Origin: Collinsella sp.
GTDB taxonomy: Bacteria; Actinomycetota; Coriobacteriia; Coriobacteriales; Coriobacteriaceae
Direction: 5' to 3'
NCBI GenBank assembly: GCA_019414445.1
Contig: DXMA01000026.1
Location: 1-5,553 of the forward strand
Length of the DNA stretch: 5,553 nucleotides
Shown here: positions 1-4,536 of the stretch, piece by piece
How the letters are laid out: every line of letters begins with the position of its first letter
Position numbering within the stretch: the first letter of the stretch is position 1
Made by a program: the position numbers and the translations under genes
Notes under the pieces: generated by a model
Database searches by the model: none
Told to the model about the DNA's origin: nothing
Seen by the model: only the letters and a program-made list of their open reading frames with translations

Positions 1-87
1 GCGGGCGTGGCGGAATTGGCAGACGCGTACGGTTCAGGTCCGTATGGGGGCAACCCCATGAAGGTTCAAGTCCTTTCGCCCGCACCA
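1..87 (+). tRNA. tRNA-Leu (anticodon CAG), CCA encoded
   Basis: Complete class II tRNA. The acceptor stem pairs GCGGGCG (1-7) with CGCCCGC (77-83), followed by discriminator A84 and encoded CCA (85-87). The anticodon stem TACGG/CCGTA encloses the loop TTCAGGT, with CAG at 35-37, so it reads CUG leucine codons. A long variable arm with a GCAA tetraloop (TGGGG-GCAA-CCCCA) fits the Leu class. The T-loop is TTCAAGT. The gene begins at the first base of the window, so its promoter is not visible. Confidence 0.97.
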
Positions 88-129
88 TTAAATGAAAGAG
101 CTCCCAGCAATGGGAGCTTTTTTGTTATG
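70..129. repeat. Direct repeat copy 1 (tRNA-Leu 3' end + terminator)
   Basis: Sixty bases from the T-loop of tRNA-Leu through the terminator to TTGTTATG. They recur 189-190 bases downstream at 259-319 with three substitutions and one extra T. The repeat begins inside the T-loop (GTCC at 70 and 259), a usual boundary for tRNA-associated integration or recombination. Confidence 0.9.
95..123 (+). terminator. Intrinsic terminator of tRNA-Leu
   Basis: The hairpin arms are 95-106 and 111-122 around a GCAA tetraloop (107-110). The GC-rich core AGCTCCCA/TGGGAGCT is followed by a run of T (118-123). The outer A/U pairs overlap the T-run, and one pair is a G-U wobble (98/119). It lies seven bases after the tRNA CCA, the normal place for a single-tRNA transcript to end. 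Confidence 0.9.
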
Positions 130-159
130 TGCTCATCGCAGGGACTTGAACCTGTGAAG
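127..159 (-). other. Antisense tRNA 3'-end lookalike after the tRNA-Leu terminator
   Basis: Read on the minus strand, this looks like the last 32 or so bases of a tRNA: a T-arm with loop TTCAAGT, then seven acceptor-like bases, one base and ACA where CCA would stand. The 12-base core at 142-153 is the exact reverse complement of the T-arm core of the upstream tRNA-Leu. The T-stem pairs poorly in register (about two of five pairs), and no matching 5' acceptor strand lies where a full minus-strand tRNA would need one. It is therefore not a working tRNA. It could be a relic of a convergent tRNA, part of the adjacent insert, or an antisense element. Compare the similar copy after the first tRNA-Arg. 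Confidence 0.45.
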
Positions 160-258
160 GAGCGAGCGTCAAGAAAACGCGGAGCGTTTTTAGCGAGCTG
201 GCGAGTCCGCCGGCAGGCGGGCGAAGCCGGTGCGGATCCGCGAAGCGGATACGCGGAC
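130..258. repeat. GC-rich structured non-coding insert between two tRNA-Leu 3' ends
   Basis: This stretch separates the two copies of the tRNA-Leu 3' end and has no credible gene. It can fold strongly. AAAACGC (174-180) pairs with GCGTTTT (184-190) over a GGA triloop, and ATCCGC (236-241) pairs with GCGGAT (245-250) over a GAA triloop. GTCCGC (205-210) and GCGGAC (253-258) can close a three-way junction that also holds CGGC/GCCG (211-214/226-229). An open frame crosses it, but that frame runs out of the tRNA and looks incidental. From memory, similar stretches recur beside tRNA genes in coriobacteria; that is not checked here. Confidence 0.5.
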
Positions 259-276
259 GTCCTTTCGCCCGCACCA
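217..276 (+). pseudogene. Broken tRNA-Leu-like remnant: 3' end with an acceptor-like 5' strand
   Basis: Positions 259-276 repeat the last 18 bases of the tRNA-Leu gene (from the T-loop through CCA) exactly. Upstream, 217-223 reads GCGGGCG, identical to the tRNA-Leu 5' acceptor strand, and could pair with 266-272. Only 60 nt separate the two ends, and no D-arm, anticodon arm or T-loop is present. It cannot be a functional tRNA. The 3' copy is certain. The 5' acceptor match is only seven GC-rich bases and may be chance. Confidence 0.5.
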
Positions 277-319
277 TTGATTGAAAGAGCTCCCAGCAAT
301 GGGAGCTCTTTTTGTTATG
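259..319. repeat. Direct repeat copy 2 (tRNA-Leu 3' end + terminator)
   Basis: Second copy of the 60-bp repeat at 70-129. The differences are A90/G279, A92/T281, T119/C308 and one added T in the terminal T-run. The terminator stem is preserved, with a wobble turned into a Watson-Crick pair. Confidence 0.9.
284..313 (+). terminator. Duplicate intrinsic terminator after the tRNA-Leu remnant
   Basis: This is a near copy of the terminator at 95-123. The stem AAAGAGCTCCCA (284-295) pairs perfectly with TGGGAGCTCTTT (300-311) over the same GCAA loop and runs into T residues to 313. The G-U pair of the first copy is a G-C pair here, so the duplicate is if anything stronger. It may stop readthrough from the tRNA unit before the SPFH gene. 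Confidence 0.85.
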
Positions 320-376
320 CACGATCTCCTTGGACGGGTATCCTAGTACCAACGTGTGCCTATCAGAGGAGAGACC

Positions 377-1315
377 ATGCTGTTTTCCGGTATCATCGCC
401 GCCCTTACCAGCCTTTTGATTCCCATCATCATCCTGTTGCTGCTGCTCCCCAACGCCTGTTATGTCGTTGAACAGCAGCACGCCGTAATCATCGAGCGCT
501 TGGGTAAGTTCAACCGTATCGTCAACGCGGGCTTCCACGTGAAGGTGCCCGTGATCGACCGCAAGGCCGCCACGGTGAGCCTGCGCACCATGAAAAACGG
601 TTTTGGCATCGACGTTAAGACCCAGGACAACGTGACCATCGGTCTTGAGGTCTCCGCTCAGTACCACGTGAGCTACGACATGGGCGCCGGCCCGGCAGAT
701 TCGGGCATCTACAAGAGCTACTACATGCTGCAGGAGCCCGTCGACCAGATGCGCGACTTCATCACCGACGCCCTGCGCTCCTCCATCCCCGTCTACACAC
801 TCGATGAGGTCTTTGCCAAGAAGGATGACATCGCCAAGGATGTCAACGCTACCGTTTCCGAGCAGATGGCCGCCTACGGCTTCACCCTCGTGTCGACGCT
901 CATCACCAAAATCGCACTGCCGACCGAGGTTGAGAACTCCATGAACGACATCAACGCTGCCCAGCGCAAGCGCGCTGCCGCGCAGGAGCTCGCCGAGGCC
1001 GACCGCATCAAGCGCGTCACCGAGGCGACCGCCGAGGCCGAGGCTATGGAAAAGGCGGGTGAGGGCATCGCCAACCAGCGCAAGGCCATCGCGCTGGGTA
1101 TCAAAGATTCGCTCGAGATCATCCAGGAGACGGGTGTCGGCAATGACGAGGCCAACCAACTGTTCATGTTTACGCAGTGGTCCGAGATGATGACGGAGTT
1201 CGCTCGCACGGGTAAAACCTCGACGGTCGTGCTGCCGAGCGACTTTTCGCAGTCGGCCTCGATGTTCGAGCAGATGCTGGCCGCCGGCAAAGTTCAAAAC
1301 GATTCGAAGGAGTAG
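377..1315 (+). CDS. SPFH/band-7 domain membrane protein (stomatin-like)
   Basis: This 312-residue protein has one N-terminal hydrophobic segment (about residues 5-24, very Ile/Leu-rich). The typical stomatin/prohibitin entry follows: VVEQQHAVIIERLGKF at about 30-45, then GFHVKVPVID. An SPFH domain runs to about residue 190, and an Ala/Glu/Arg-rich helical stretch, probably coiled coil (about 195-235), follows. Proteins of this family assemble into large rings or cages on the inner membrane and organise membrane domains or proteases; the partner here is unknown. No NfeD-type protease partner gene is adjacent in the window. The start at ATG 377 is chosen because AGAGGAGAG lies just upstream, with GGAG five bases from the ATG. 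A GTG at 356 in frame would add seven residues but has no such site. rlmH follows six bases later, indicating co-transcription. The family call is firm; the exact subfamily is not. Confidence 0.93.
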   Translation: MLFSGIIAALTSLLIPIIILLLLLPNACYVVEQQHAVIIERLGKFNRIVNAGFHVKVPVIDRKAATVSLRTMKNGFGIDVKTQDNVTIGLEVSAQYHVSYDMGAGPADSGIYKSYYMLQEPVDQMRDFITDALRSSIPVYTLDEVFAKKDDIAKDVNATVSEQMAAYGFTLVSTLITKIALPTEVENSMNDINAAQRKRAAAQELAEADRIKRVTEATAEAEAMEKAGEGIANQRKAIALGIKDSLEIIQETGVGNDEANQLFMFTQWSEMMTEFARTGKTSTVVLPSDFSQSASMFEQMLAAGKVQNDSKE

Positions 1316-1321
1316 ACGCGC

Positions 1322-1792
1322 GTGAAATACACCGTCGTTTGCGTCGGTAAGCTCAAGGAGCGCTTTTGGAAGGACGCGTGCGCTGAGTACACCAAGCGCC
1401 TAGGTGCCTATGCCAAGGTGGATATCCGCGAGGTGGCCGATATCGACCCGGCTAAGGCGGGCGGCGTGGATGCCGCGCGCGACAAGGAGGGGGCGGCGAT
1501 TCTTGCCGCCTTGCCATCTCGAGCGCATGTGATCCTGCTGGCTATCGAGGGCAAGGAGCGCTCGAGCGAGGAGTTTTCGGCGAGGCTCGACGATCTTATG
1601 CTGCGAGGCAGCAGCGACATTGCCTTTGTAATCGGCGGTTCGGACGGCGTGAGTGATGAGGTGCGCGCCCGCGCCGACGAGATGCTCAGCTTTGGACGCA
1701 TTACCTTGCCGCATAACCTGGCGCGTGTGGTGCTGCTAGAGCAGATTTACCGTGCCTGCAAGATCAGTCGTGGCGAGCCGTATCACAAGTAG
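1322..1792 (+). CDS. rlmH: 23S rRNA (pseudouridine1915-N3)-methyltransferase RlmH
   Basis: At 156 residues this is the normal size for RlmH, the small SPOUT-fold enzyme that methylates N3 of pseudouridine 1915 in helix 69 of 23S rRNA using S-adenosylmethionine. Visible family marks are the N-terminal strand MKYTVVCVGKLKE, the SAM-pocket glycine motif GGSDG (105-109), LPH (129-131), LLEQIYRA (138-145, in the knotted region) and the C-terminal PYHK (153-156), where the Tyr-His pair is part of the active site. The start is GTG at 1322. Its ribosome-binding site AAGGAG (1307-1312) overlaps the stop region of the SPFH gene, so translation of the two genes is probably coupled. The partner is the assembled 70S ribosome, by knowledge of the family. 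Nothing is missing or truncated. Confidence 0.96.
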   Translation: MKYTVVCVGKLKERFWKDACAEYTKRLGAYAKVDIREVADIDPAKAGGVDAARDKEGAAILAALPSRAHVILLAIEGKERSSEEFSARLDDLMLRGSSDIAFVIGGSDGVSDEVRARADEMLSFGRITLPHNLARVVLLEQIYRACKISRGEPYHK

Positions 1793-1866
1793 GTCGGCAA
1801 TACGAAACAATAGCGTGGGACAATGACTTTCGTTTTTGAGGAACGCATCTGAGAGGACTGTGTGAT

Positions 1867-2637
1867 ATGAAGATCGGATTTGTCGGTTTTGGCAATATGG
1901 CGAGTGCTATGGCCGATGGCTGGATTGCCGCCGGCGTGGCCGCGGGCGACATGTGCGCCTGCGCAGGCCGCTACGATGCTTTGGTCGAGCGTTGCGAGGT
2001 GCGCGGCATGGTCGCCTGCCACGATGCCGCCGAGGTTGTCGCCGCATCCGATATCGTGGTCGCTGCGGTCAAACCGTACATGATCGAGAAGGTATTCGCC
2101 CCGCTCAAGGATGCTCTTGCCAAAAAGGTCGTTCTGTCGGTTGCCTGGACCTGGGACAGTGCCAAGTGGGAGCAGGTCCTGCCGGGCGTCGCGCATATCT
2201 CGACGGTGCCCAACACGCCGGTTTCGGTGGGCGAGGGCGTCATCGCCTGCGAGAAGGCTTCGACGCTTAACGACGAGCAGCGTGCTGTGGTGCTCGACCT
2301 GCTCGGTAAGCTTGGCGCTGTCGTCGAGCTCGACACAAGCCTGCTGTTTGTGGGCGGCACGGTGGGTGGTTGCGCTCCGGCGTTTGTCGCCATGGCAATC
2401 GAGGCCCTGGGCGATGCGGCGGTCAAGCACGGTATCCCGCGTGCGGATGCTTATCGCATTGTGAGCCAGATGGTGCTGGGTACGGCAAAGCTGCAGCTTG
2501 CAACTGGCCAGCATCCTGCGGCGATGAAGGATGCCGTATGCTCGCCCGGCGGTGCCACCATCAAGGGCGTCGTTGCACTCGAGGACGCCGGCATGCGCAG
2601 CGCCCTGGTCAAGGCAATCGACGCAACCCTCCAGTAA
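1867..2637 (+). CDS. proC: Pyrroline-5-carboxylate reductase (proline biosynthesis)
   Basis: The 256-residue protein catalyses the last step of proline synthesis, reducing 1-pyrroline-5-carboxylate with NAD(P)H in the cytoplasm. The Rossmann start MKIGFVGFGNMASAM (GxGxM at 7-11) and VKP (68-70) mark the nucleotide-binding domain. VPNTPVSVGEG (114-124), GCAPAFVAMAIEALGDAA (168-185) and the signature CSPGGATIKGVVALEDAG (225-242) mark the dimer and active-site domain. Length is slightly below the common 265-280. ATG 1867 is preceded by GAGAGGA about nine bases upstream. Two departures stand out: the usual SxAAG loop after the fourth strand reads SVAWTWDS (91-98), and GSGPAY is GCAPAF. It lies 74 bp after rlmH with no terminator between, so co-transcription is possible but not shown. 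Downstream it faces a convergent small gene across a repeat element. Confidence 0.94.
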   Translation: MKIGFVGFGNMASAMADGWIAAGVAAGDMCACAGRYDALVERCEVRGMVACHDAAEVVAASDIVVAAVKPYMIEKVFAPLKDALAKKVVLSVAWTWDSAKWEQVLPGVAHISTVPNTPVSVGEGVIACEKASTLNDEQRAVVLDLLGKLGAVVELDTSLLFVGGTVGGCAPAFVAMAIEALGDAAVKHGIPRADAYRIVSQMVLGTAKLQLATGQHPAAMKDAVCSPGGATIKGVVALEDAGMRSALVKAIDATLQ

Positions 2638-2796
2638 AACCGACCAAAAAAGGGACAGTTTATTTTGGCAGGTTTTTCCTGCGGTTTTGTCCTTTTAGCG
2701 AAAAGTGCCCCGCAACTGGCTCAATTCCAGTTGCGGGGCACTTGCGTTTGCCCAGATAAAACCGACCAAAATAAACCTGTCCCTTTTTGGCAGGTT
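2638..2796. repeat. Compound hairpin element filling the proC 3' intergenic gap (REPIN/MITE-like)
   Basis: Two 37-nt units (2638-2674 and 2760-2796) bracket an 85-nt middle with a strong hairpin. Each unit is itself a stem: AACC, a GA/CA internal mismatch, CCAAAA, a 13-nt loop, TTTTGG and GGTT. The stems are in the same orientation and identical in both units, while the loops AAGGGACAGTTTA and TAAACCTGTCCCT are close to reverse complements. The whole can therefore fold either as two small hairpins or as one long duplex around the middle. The arrangement resembles REPIN pairs or a small MITE, and the GGGACAG/TTTATTT core recalls repeats linked to REP-type transposases (from memory). No transposase is present. 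A 15-base direct repeat (2635-2649 and 2757-2771) includes the proC stop codon. Confidence 0.75.
2703..2743. terminator. 17-bp perfect hairpin between convergent genes, possible bidirectional terminator
   Basis: AAGTGCCCCGCAACTGG (2703-2719) is perfectly complementary to 2727-2743 across a 7-nt loop. It sits in the middle of the compound repeat between proC (+) and the small membrane-protein gene (-). Neither side has a long uninterrupted T-run: the plus side continues GCGTTTGCCC, and the minus side has TTTTCGC. It may end transcription from both genes or simply block 3' exonucleases. The structure is certain; the role is inferred. Confidence 0.6.
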
Positions 2797-2968
2797 AGTC
2801 CCAGAAGCTGTCTTCTTCGTCCTCGGACTTGGGGCCGCGGTCGACATACATCTTATGGGTGCGCTTCTCCATTACAAAGGCAATAATCGCAAACAGCAGG
2901 ATGCCGCCGGCGAAAAGGATGGCAAAACCGGTGCGGGTGCCAAACAAAAAGGAAAAAACTGCGTCCAT
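2795..2968 (-). CDS. Small single-pass membrane protein, function unknown (57 aa)
   Basis: The minus-strand reading frame gives a 57-residue protein starting MDAVFSFLFG. It has one hydrophobic helix at about residues 14-33 (GFAILFAGGILLFAIIAFVM), then basic EKRTHK and a very acidic tail, SEDEEDSFWD, at the C terminus. AAGAAGG lies six bases upstream of the ATG, a good ribosome-binding site. The positive-inside rule puts the charged tail in the cytoplasm. Transcription probably starts from the serS divergent region near 3006. The stop codon falls at the edge of the compound repeat shared with proC. I do not recognise the family. A purely incidental frame of this size with a clean transmembrane helix, charged flanks and a ribosome-binding site is unlikely, but no homologue was checked. 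Confidence 0.75.
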   Translation of the reverse strand: MDAVFSFLFGTRTGFAILFAGGILLFAIIAFVMEKRTHKMYVDRGPKSEDEEDSFWD

Positions 2969-2992
2969 TGGGTGCCTTCTTGCGTAGTTGAG

Positions 2993-3050
2993 TTGGGTCG
3001 TAAACGCTCATAAGTATATACTTGCCCATACATGTACAAGGTTGCAACCT
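2993..3050. promoter_or_regulatory. Divergent promoter region of serS and the 57-aa gene, three palindromes
   Basis: On the plus strand TTGGGT (2993-2998) and TATACT (3017-3022), 18 bases apart, fit a serS promoter. On the minus strand TATACT (3018-3013) has TTGTAC (3039-3034) 15 bases upstream, a short spacing. Both -10 elements lie inside the perfect 12-bp palindrome AAGTATATACTT (3012-3023). TACATGTA (3029-3036) and AGGTTGCAACCT (3039-3050) are two further perfect palindromes. The promoter assignment is by eye, and no regulator is identified. Confidence 0.5.
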
Positions 3051-3079
3051 AAATGGAATGTATATCGCCGGAGGATCTA

Positions 3080-4363
3080 ATGCTTGATATCAAGTTTGTT
3101 CGCGAGAACCCCGATGCCATCGATGTCGCCATGGCTAACCGCCAGACGTCTTGGGATCGCGAGAAGTTCTTTGAGCTCGACGACGAGCGTCGTGCCGTCA
3201 TCACCGAGGTTGAGGAACTTCAAGCCACGCGCAATGCCGAGTCCAAGAAGATCGGCGCCCTGATGAAGGAGGGCAAGAAGGACGAGGCCGAGGCCGCCAA
3301 GGAGGCCGTGCGCGCCGTCAACGAGAAGATTGACGGTCTGGCCGAGCGCCGCACCGCCCTCGAGCAGGAGCAGTACGACTTCATGGCTCACCTGCCCAAC
3401 ATTCCTTGCGAGGCCACGCCGTACGGCAAGGACGAGGACGAGAACATCGAGCGCCGTCGTTGGGGCACCCCGCGCGAGTTCGACTTCGACTTTAAGCCGC
3501 ACTGGGATCTGGGCACCGACCTCGACATCCTTGACTTCGAGCGCGGCAACAAGCTCTCCGGCAGCCGCTTCACCGTTCTCGGTGGCGCCGGCGCCCGTCT
3601 TGAGCGCGCCCTCATCAACTTCTTCCTCGATACGCACACCAGCCGTGGTTTTAAGGAGTGGTGGCCGCCCATCGTCGTCAAGCGTCAGACCATGTTCGGC
3701 ACGGGCCAGCTGCCCAAGTTCGAGGACGACGCCTATCACGTCTCGGGCGACAACTTCCTGATCCCCACCGCCGAGGTCGTGCTCACCAACCTGCACGCCG
3801 GTGAGGTCCTCGACGCCGACACCCTGCCGCGCCGCTACACCGCCTTCACCCCCTGCTTCCGCGAGGAGGCCGGTTCCGCCGGTCGCGATACCCGTGGCAT
3901 CATCCGTCAGCACGAGTTCGACAAGGTCGAGATGGTCAAGTTCGCTAAGCCGGAGGAGTCCGACGAGGAGCTCGAGAGCATGACCGCCGAGGCCGAGTAC
4001 CTGCTGCAGCAGCTGGGCCTTCCGTATCGCGTGATTAGCCTGTGCACCGGCGACTTGGGCTTCTCTGCCCGTCAGACCTACGACATCGAGGTCTGGCTGC
4101 CGAGCTACAACGCCTACAAGGAGATCAGCTCCTGCTCCAACTGCGGTGACTTCCAGGCTCGCCGCGCCAACATCAAGTATCGCGACCCCGAGAACTTCAA
4201 GGGTTCGCGCTACCTGCACACCCTCAACGGTTCCGGCCTGCCGGCTGGCCGTACCATGGCTGCCATTCTGGAGAACTACCAGAACGCCGACGGCACCATC
4301 ACGATCCCCGAGGTCCTGCGTCCCTACATGGGCGGCCTCGAGAAGATCGAGCCGGTCGCGTAA
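3080..4363 (+). CDS. serS: Seryl-tRNA synthetase
   Basis: This 427-residue class II synthetase charges tRNA-Ser (and tRNA-Sec where present) with serine using ATP. Residues about 28-100 are charged and heptad-like: the long antiparallel coiled-coil arm that grips the tRNA-Ser variable arm. The catalytic domain follows: motif 1 region near 168-200, FGTGQLPKF (206-214), TAE (230-232) for the serine site, motif 2 FREEAGSAGRDTRGIIRQHE (260-279) with Arg261 for ATP, the conserved EISSCSNCGDFQARR (348-362), and motif 3 GSGLPAGRTMAAILENYQ (384-401) with Arg391. ATG 3080 is chosen because GGAGG (3070-3074) is five bases upstream and MLDIKFVREN is the usual family start. An in-frame ATG at 3053 lacks a site. 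Codon use is strongly biased, as for a highly expressed gene. No T-box leader is apparent in the roughly 50-nt leader. Confidence 0.98.
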   Translation: MLDIKFVRENPDAIDVAMANRQTSWDREKFFELDDERRAVITEVEELQATRNAESKKIGALMKEGKKDEAEAAKEAVRAVNEKIDGLAERRTALEQEQYDFMAHLPNIPCEATPYGKDEDENIERRRWGTPREFDFDFKPHWDLGTDLDILDFERGNKLSGSRFTVLGGAGARLERALINFFLDTHTSRGFKEWWPPIVVKRQTMFGTGQLPKFEDDAYHVSGDNFLIPTAEVVLTNLHAGEVLDADTLPRRYTAFTPCFREEAGSAGRDTRGIIRQHEFDKVEMVKFAKPEESDEELESMTAEAEYLLQQLGLPYRVISLCTGDLGFSARQTYDIEVWLPSYNAYKEISSCSNCGDFQARRANIKYRDPENFKGSRYLHTLNGSGLPAGRTMAAILENYQNADGTITIPEVLRPYMGGLEKIEPVA

Positions 4364-4386
4364 CTTGGCTGCATAGGCGATAAGCA

Positions 4387-4414
4387 AGGGCGCTCCTTCG
4401 GGGGCGCCCTATTT
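4387..4414 (+). terminator. serS intrinsic terminator with UUCG loop
   Basis: AGGGCGCTCC (4387-4396) pairs over ten positions (one G-U) with GGGGCGCCCT (4401-4410) around a TTCG tetraloop closed by C-G, one of the most stable RNA caps. The following T-run is short (ATTT, 4411-4414). It lies 23 bases after the serS stop. Confidence 0.85.
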
Positions 4415-4463
4415 CGTGCGCAGGTCCATACCATGCTGTGCGGACAGCTCAATAGAAAACACA

Positions 4464-4477
4464 CGAACAACTGTTCT
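4464..4477. promoter_or_regulatory. LexA (SOS) box-like palindrome
   Basis: The 14 bases CGAACAACTGTTCT have perfect half-sites GAACA and TGTTC around a two-base centre. They match the Gram-positive LexA box CGAACATATGTTCG at 11 of 14 positions. The site overlaps the likely -35 region of the promoter for the 125-aa gene (TATGCT at 4498-4503), where a bound repressor would block transcription. Binding is inferred; the LexA consensus of this organism is not known from the window. Confidence 0.5.
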
Positions 4478-4503
4478 GTATGCAGCCATCTACCTGCTAT
4501 GCT
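4474..4503 (+). promoter_or_regulatory. Candidate promoter of the 125-aa gene (extended -10)
   Basis: TATGCT (4498-4503) is preceded by TGC, giving an extended -10 element (TGnTATGCT). The -35 is weak (TTCTGT, 4474-4479, 18-base spacer), as is common for extended -10 promoters, and it overlaps the LexA-like palindrome. A start near 4510 would give a leader of about 27 bases. Confidence 0.45.
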
Positions 4504-4536
4504 TTTGCTAAATAAGAGCGAGAGAAAGGGGACGCG

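Noticed and set aside
356..376. GTG start for the SPFH gene at 356
   Set aside because: The ATG at 377 has a strong ribosome-binding site that would itself be coding if 356 were used.
7..471. Plus-strand 154-codon frame starting inside tRNA-Leu
   Set aside because: It begins in the tRNA, crosses two terminators and the folded insert, and overlaps the SPFH gene in another frame with no ribosome-binding site.
125..1297. Long minus-strand frame (390 codons) opposite the SPFH gene
   Set aside because: An antisense artefact of GC-biased codons in a well-supported gene. It shows no family motifs, and the composition is typical of mirrored GC-rich coding DNA.
1783..2514. Minus-strand 243-codon frame opposite proC
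   Set aside because: Antisense shadow of a gene with full ProC signatures; no start context and no domain.
2853..3047. Minus-strand 64-codon frame over the serS upstream region
   Set aside because: It overlaps the promoter palindromes and the better-supported 57-codon gene in another frame, and its residues (Cys/His/Pro-rich) look random.
3053..3079. Upstream ATG start for serS at 3053
   Set aside because: It would add nine residues not typical of SerRS and lacks a ribosome-binding site, whereas ATG 3080 has GGAGG five bases upstream.
3024..3079. T-box riboswitch in front of serS
   Set aside because: The leader is only about 50 nt, with no T-box antiterminator sequence or terminator hairpin.
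3077..4387. Minus-strand 436-codon frame opposite serS
   Set aside because: A mirror of the strongly biased serS codons, rich in Val, Leu and Gly with no recognisable domain. serS itself has every catalytic motif.
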